This document shows, one piece after another, positions 61,160 to 64,000 of a DNA stretch of 64,000 nt (position 1 is its first letter; each line of letters begins with the position of its first letter). The DNA comes from Prosthecobacter sp. (GTDB lineage: Bacteria; Verrucomicrobiota; Verrucomicrobiia; Verrucomicrobiales; Verrucomicrobiaceae), in the NCBI RefSeq assembly GCF_014879935.1, contig NZ_JACSRD010000284.1:1-64000 (forward strand), given 5' to 3'. The notes beneath the pieces are model-generated. The model searched no databases. It had not been told where the DNA came from and was given only the letters and a program-made list of their open reading frames with translations. The position numbers and the translations under genes are program-made.

Positions 61160-61915
61160 ATGAACAGCCCGCCCGCCATTCCTTTCGGTGACTATCTTGT
61201 CTTTGTGGATGAGAGCGGTGATCACAGTCTCACGAGCATCAATCCGCAGCATCCAGTGTTCGTGCTGGCTTTCGTCATCATCAAAAAGGCGGACTATGTG
61301 CGGCAGGTCTGCCCGGCCCTTCAAGAATTCAAAATGCGCTACTGGGGCCATGATGAGGTGGTGCTGCATGAACATGAGATCAGGAAGCCACACGACGCTT
61401 TCTCCTTCCTCCAGATCAAGCCGCTGCGGGAAAAGTTCATGGGAGAACTCACTGTCATCATGGAAGAGCTTCCCGCGACCGTCGTGGCTGTGGTGATTGA
61501 TAAGAATGCCTTCCTCTCCGCCAGCACCTCTGCCGAGGGTGTCTATGACTACGCCATGGAGATCGGTATCAATGCGGTCTTCTCCTTTCTGCAACGGCAC
61601 GACAACACTGACCTGAAAACACCCGTGGTGGTGGAGTGTCGTGGACGGAAGGAGGACAAAGAGCTTGAACTCGCTTTCCGACGGTTTTGCGATGTTGGGA
61701 AAAGTTATGAGCGCCCGTTGCCCTTTGAGCTGGTCATGATCCCAAAAACTTCCAATTCGGCCGGGCTGCAACTGACCGATCTGGTAGCCAGGCCCATCGG
61801 GATTAAACACATCCGCCCCCTGCAACCCAACCGGGCTTATGACATCATCCATGCCAAATTGGATCGTGTTGGAAACAATGAGCCAGAGGGCTGTGGCTTG
61901 ATCACCATCCCCTGA
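61160..61915 (+). CDS. DUF3800 protein
   Basis: A 251-residue protein from MNSPPAIPFGDYLVFVDESG. The DUF3800 start motif is FVDESGDHSL at 15-24, a presumed metal-binding acidic cluster of an RNase-H-like fold, and SAGLQLTDLVARPIG near the end is also typical. Some members are linked to defence islands, but no defence genes are beside it. It lies between a DUF1552 gene and a DUF1592-type gene that often form a pair, so it may have been inserted. Confidence 0.85.
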   Translation: MNSPPAIPFGDYLVFVDESGDHSLTSINPQHPVFVLAFVIIKKADYVRQVCPALQEFKMRYWGHDEVVLHEHEIRKPHDAFSFLQIKPLREKFMGELTVIMEELPATVVAVVIDKNAFLSASTSAEGVYDYAMEIGINAVFSFLQRHDNTDLKTPVVVECRGRKEDKELELAFRRFCDVGKSYERPLPFELVMIPKTSNSAGLQLTDLVARPIGIKHIRPLQPNRAYDIIHAKLDRVGNNEPEGCGLITIP

Positions 61916-61930
61916 AATGCGAAAGGCCCT

Positions 61931-61970
61931 CGGATATTTCCAAGAGCCTAGCGCCGGGCGGATATTTCCA
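61931..61970. repeat. 12-bp direct repeat in the gap after DUF3800
   Basis: cggatatttcca occurs at 61931-61942 and 61959-61970, 28 bp apart, in a gap that turns AT-rich toward 62030. It could be a binding site pair for the downstream gene, or a repeat remnant. No confident promoter was identified. Confidence 0.3.
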
Positions 61971-62049
61971 CCCCAACTTGTGACTATCGTAACTCTTTAA
62001 TACCTGGCGTCAAAAATTAATTCAGAAAGCCTCTCAAACCTCCTCTTCG

Positions 62050-64000
62050 ATGACGAAATCCCTTCTCAACGCCCCACGCTCCTCTCGCGGAGCGAGAGGG
62101 CTACTTTGCTTCGCTTTTGCGGCCACGTTCACGCATGCGGCCGATGCACCACCGAAAGTCGTGCAGCAATTCCTCAGCAAATACTGCCTCGAATGCCATG
62201 ACGCGGATGTGCAGAAGGGGGATCGCTCGTTTGAGAAGTTCGAGCTGCCGCTGAAAGGCACCGCTGACCTCATCGAGGCGCGGGACATCATCGACCAGCT
62301 CACGCTGAAAGAGATGCCGCCGAAGAAGGCGGACCAACCGAGCGATGAGGAGCGCCTCGCGATGATCCGGGCGCTGCGTGACGGCACCGTGGTGGCGTAT
62401 GGCAAACTCCAGAGCACCGGCAGCCGCACGGTGATGCGCCGACTTTCGAGCCGTGAGTATGAAAACACGCTCGCGGTGCTGTTTGGTCGTCGCGTGGACA
62501 CGCTGGGGCTCACGGCCGGTTTTCCGAAGGAGAAAACCACCGAGCACATGGACACGATCGGCAAGTCGCTCGTGACCTCCGGCTTCCTCGTCGATCAGTA
62601 TTTTCAATCTGCGAACCGCCTCGTCGAGACGCGGCTTGGCAAGCCGGCCACGCCGCCGAAGGATTGGAAGTTCAACGGCCACTTTGTGCAATACGAAGAG
62701 CTGCAAGGCTCGCACAAAAGCGCCTTCAACTACCGCTACCTGAACATCTACGAGCAGCCGAACAGCGACACACGCCAGGGCGGCTACGGCCACATCGAGG
62801 ATTTCCTCAAAGGCGTGCCCGTCTCCGGCCTCTACGACCTCGAAGTCGAGGCCACGGCGATGCATCGCGACACGCATTACGATCCCGCCATCTTCGGCAT
62901 CGACTTCTCGGAGCCCTTCATCCTCGGCGTCGTGCCGGGCGACGTCACCGCGGGCCACATTCATTATCCGCAGCCCATCGAGCCCGTGCTCGCCACCGCC
63001 GTGGTGCCGGACAATGAGCCGAAGCGGCTGAAATTCCGCGTGTGGCTCGAAGCAGGCCAAACACCACGCTTCATCTTCCCCAACGGCCCGTATGAATCCC
63101 GCGCCGCCGTCGTCACGATCAACAAAAAGTACAAAGACGAGTTCAAAGGCGATGTCGGCTCATCCGGAGTCGGTCGTGCGCACATTTTGAAGGAAGGCAA
63201 GCTGCCGCACATCCGCATCAGCGAGATCGCCATTCATGGTCCTGTGCCTGAAGCGCCTGGAGCCGAGGAAGTAGCCGTTTTTGGCAAAGAAGGCTTCCAA
63301 GAAGCCAAAGCGCTCGATCAATTGAATGCCTTCGCCGAGAAAGCGTATCGCCGTCCGATCACCGACGAGGACAAAAAGCCGATTCGTGTGCTTTACGAGA
63401 AGCGAATCGCCGAAAAAGCCGCGCCACGTCAGGCCGCGCTCGATGCGCTCAAATTGATCCTTTGCTCGCCGAGCTTCCTTTACCTCAGCGAGATCACCGA
63501 CGAGTCGGAAAAGCGTCTCAAGCCCTACGACCTCGCCACGCGCCTCTCGTATGCGCTTTGGTCTGCACCGCCCGATGACCAGCTTTTGGCCGCTGCGAAG
63601 TCCGGCAAGCTCACCGACGACGCCGAGCTCAAAAAGCAGATCCAGCGCATGCTAGCCGATGAACGCATCGAAGGCTTCGTGAACGGCTTCATCGATAGCT
63701 GGCTCAATCTCCGCGATCTCGGCTCGCAGCCGCCACCGCGTGAAAATTTCCGCGCCTACTACGCCGAAGACTTACCCAGCTCGATGAAGAACGAGGCGCG
63801 GCTGTTTTTCCGCGATCTGCTCAAAAACAACGGCTCCGTGGCGCAGTTCATCGACTGCGAGCACACCTTCGTGGACAAGAAACTCGCGAAACTCTACGAA
63901 TTGCCGGAGAAGGACAAACTGCGCCTCGCCGACGGCTTCCAAAAAGTCAGCCTCAAGGGCAATAACCATCGCGGTGGCCTGCTTGGCATGGCCGCGGTGC
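62050..64000 (+). CDS. planctomycetal cytochrome with DUF1592-type domains, 3' end beyond window
   Basis: The frame opens at ATG 62050 and stays open to the window end (650 codons so far), so this is a 5' partial gene. MTKSLLNAPRSSRGARGLLC is the N-terminus, with the haem motif CLECH at 46-50 (FLSKYCLECHDADVQKG). RRLSSREYENTLAVLFG is DUF1587-like, YDLATRLSYALWSAPPDDQL DUF1592-like, and the last bases reach NHRGGLLGMAAV, the DUF1588 start. It parallels the protein at 28803. Its partner DUF1552 lies upstream behind the DUF3800 gene. Confidence 0.92.
   Translation, partial: MTKSLLNAPRSSRGARGLLCFAFAATFTHAADAPPKVVQQFLSKYCLECHDADVQKGDRSFEKFELPLKGTADLIEARDIIDQLTLKEMPPKKADQPSDEERLAMIRALRDGTVVAYGKLQSTGSRTVMRRLSSREYENTLAVLFGRRVDTLGLTAGFPKEKTTEHMDTIGKSLVTSGFLVDQYFQSANRLVETRLGKPATPPKDWKFNGHFVQYEELQGSHKSAFNYRYLNIYEQPNSDTRQGGYGHIEDFLKGVPVSGLYDLEVEATAMHRDTHYDPAIFGIDFSEPFILGVVPGDVTAGHIHYPQPIEPVLATAVVPDNEPKRLKFRVWLEAGQTPRFIFPNGPYESRAAVVTINKKYKDEFKGDVGSSGVGRAHILKEGKLPHIRISEIAIHGPVPEAPGAEEVAVFGKEGFQEAKALDQLNAFAEKAYRRPITDEDKKPIRVLYEKRIAEKAAPRQAALDALKLILCSPSFLYLSEITDESEKRLKPYDLATRLSYALWSAPPDDQLLAAAKSGKLTDDAELKKQIQRMLADERIEGFVNGFIDSWLNLRDLGSQPPPRENFRAYYAEDLPSSMKNEARLFFRDLLKNNGSVAQFIDCEHTFVDKKLAKLYELPEKDKLRLADGFQKVSLKGNNHRGGLLGMAAV
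62081..62099. repeat. short palindrome in a signal-peptide region
   Basis: cctctcgc-gga-gcgagagg is a perfect 8-bp hairpin inside codons 11-17 of the partial cytochrome gene. The antisense reading matches the APREERG-type repeat seen in related genomes, so a repeat probably supplied part of the N-terminus. Confidence 0.5.

Noticed and set aside
61979-62003. Possible sigma-70 promoter (ttgtga ... tttaat)
   Set aside because: The spacing of 11 bases is too short for a normal promoter; AT-richness alone is weak evidence.

Overview
The window looks like chromosomal DNA of a Verrucomicrobium (Prosthecobacter- or Verrucomicrobium-like), with Planctomycetes as the second choice. The evidence is the mix of families. 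There are three large 'planctomycetal cytochrome' proteins with CxxCH haem motifs, DUF1501 and DUF1552 Tat-type proteins, a long-form IspG, SHD1-like and PQQ-propeller secreted proteins, a formylglycine sulfatase with a discoidin-like tail, and many lipoproteins. DNA is GC-rich, genes are tightly packed, and several families of short palindromic repeats are scattered between and inside genes. I saw no rRNA, tRNA or CRISPR array.

Layout. 1-1076: a decayed area with a frameshifted Y1 (IS200/REP-type) transposase remnant, a short gene remnant and non-coding sequence. 1077-4784: MFS transporter, FHA-cyclase fusion, small membrane protein with a coupled NUDIX hydrolase, and a lipoprotein lying between two copies of a 35-bp direct repeat. 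4823-12950 (minus): rseP, a GT4 glycosyltransferase, a Ser/Thr kinase, a glycosyltransferase with a histone-H1-like basic tail, and ispG. 13148-19383: envelope and phospholipid genes (DUF3313-like lipoprotein, Tyr-rich glycine-zipper lipoprotein, RidA, pgsA, cdsA). 19426-33217: planctomycetal cytochromes, cupin, an ExbB-ExbD-TPR operon, DUF1501 and a PQQ propeller. 33273-34139: an N-formylglutamate-amidohydrolase-like protein.

34164-41714 (minus) is the most unusual part. PqqD-like protein, ATP-grasp ligase, fold-type III PLP decarboxylase, urea-transporter-fold protein fused to an M23 peptidase, secreted TPR protein, and a second urea-transporter-fold protein whose two halves are separated by a TPR domain all lie on one strand with short gaps. 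No RiPP precursor or urease is visible. I infer that the genes act together to make, process or move a small amide- or peptide-like compound; the function is unknown to me.

42387-55557: amino-acid permease with a coupled secreted protein, an antitoxin-like gene whose toxin has been lost, a repeat-rich gap, two serine beta-lactamase-like hydrolases, an orphan OmpR-type regulator, and an oligopeptide-type ABC operon with one double-length permease downstream of fhs. 55550-59704 (minus): coupled sulfite-oxidase-family, sulfatase and lactonase genes. 59837-64000: DUF1552, a DUF3800 protein, and a haem-domain DUF1592-type protein cut by the window end.

For most coding sequences I chose the start that gives a signal peptide or removes overlap with a neighbour, so many are shorter than the longest open frame.
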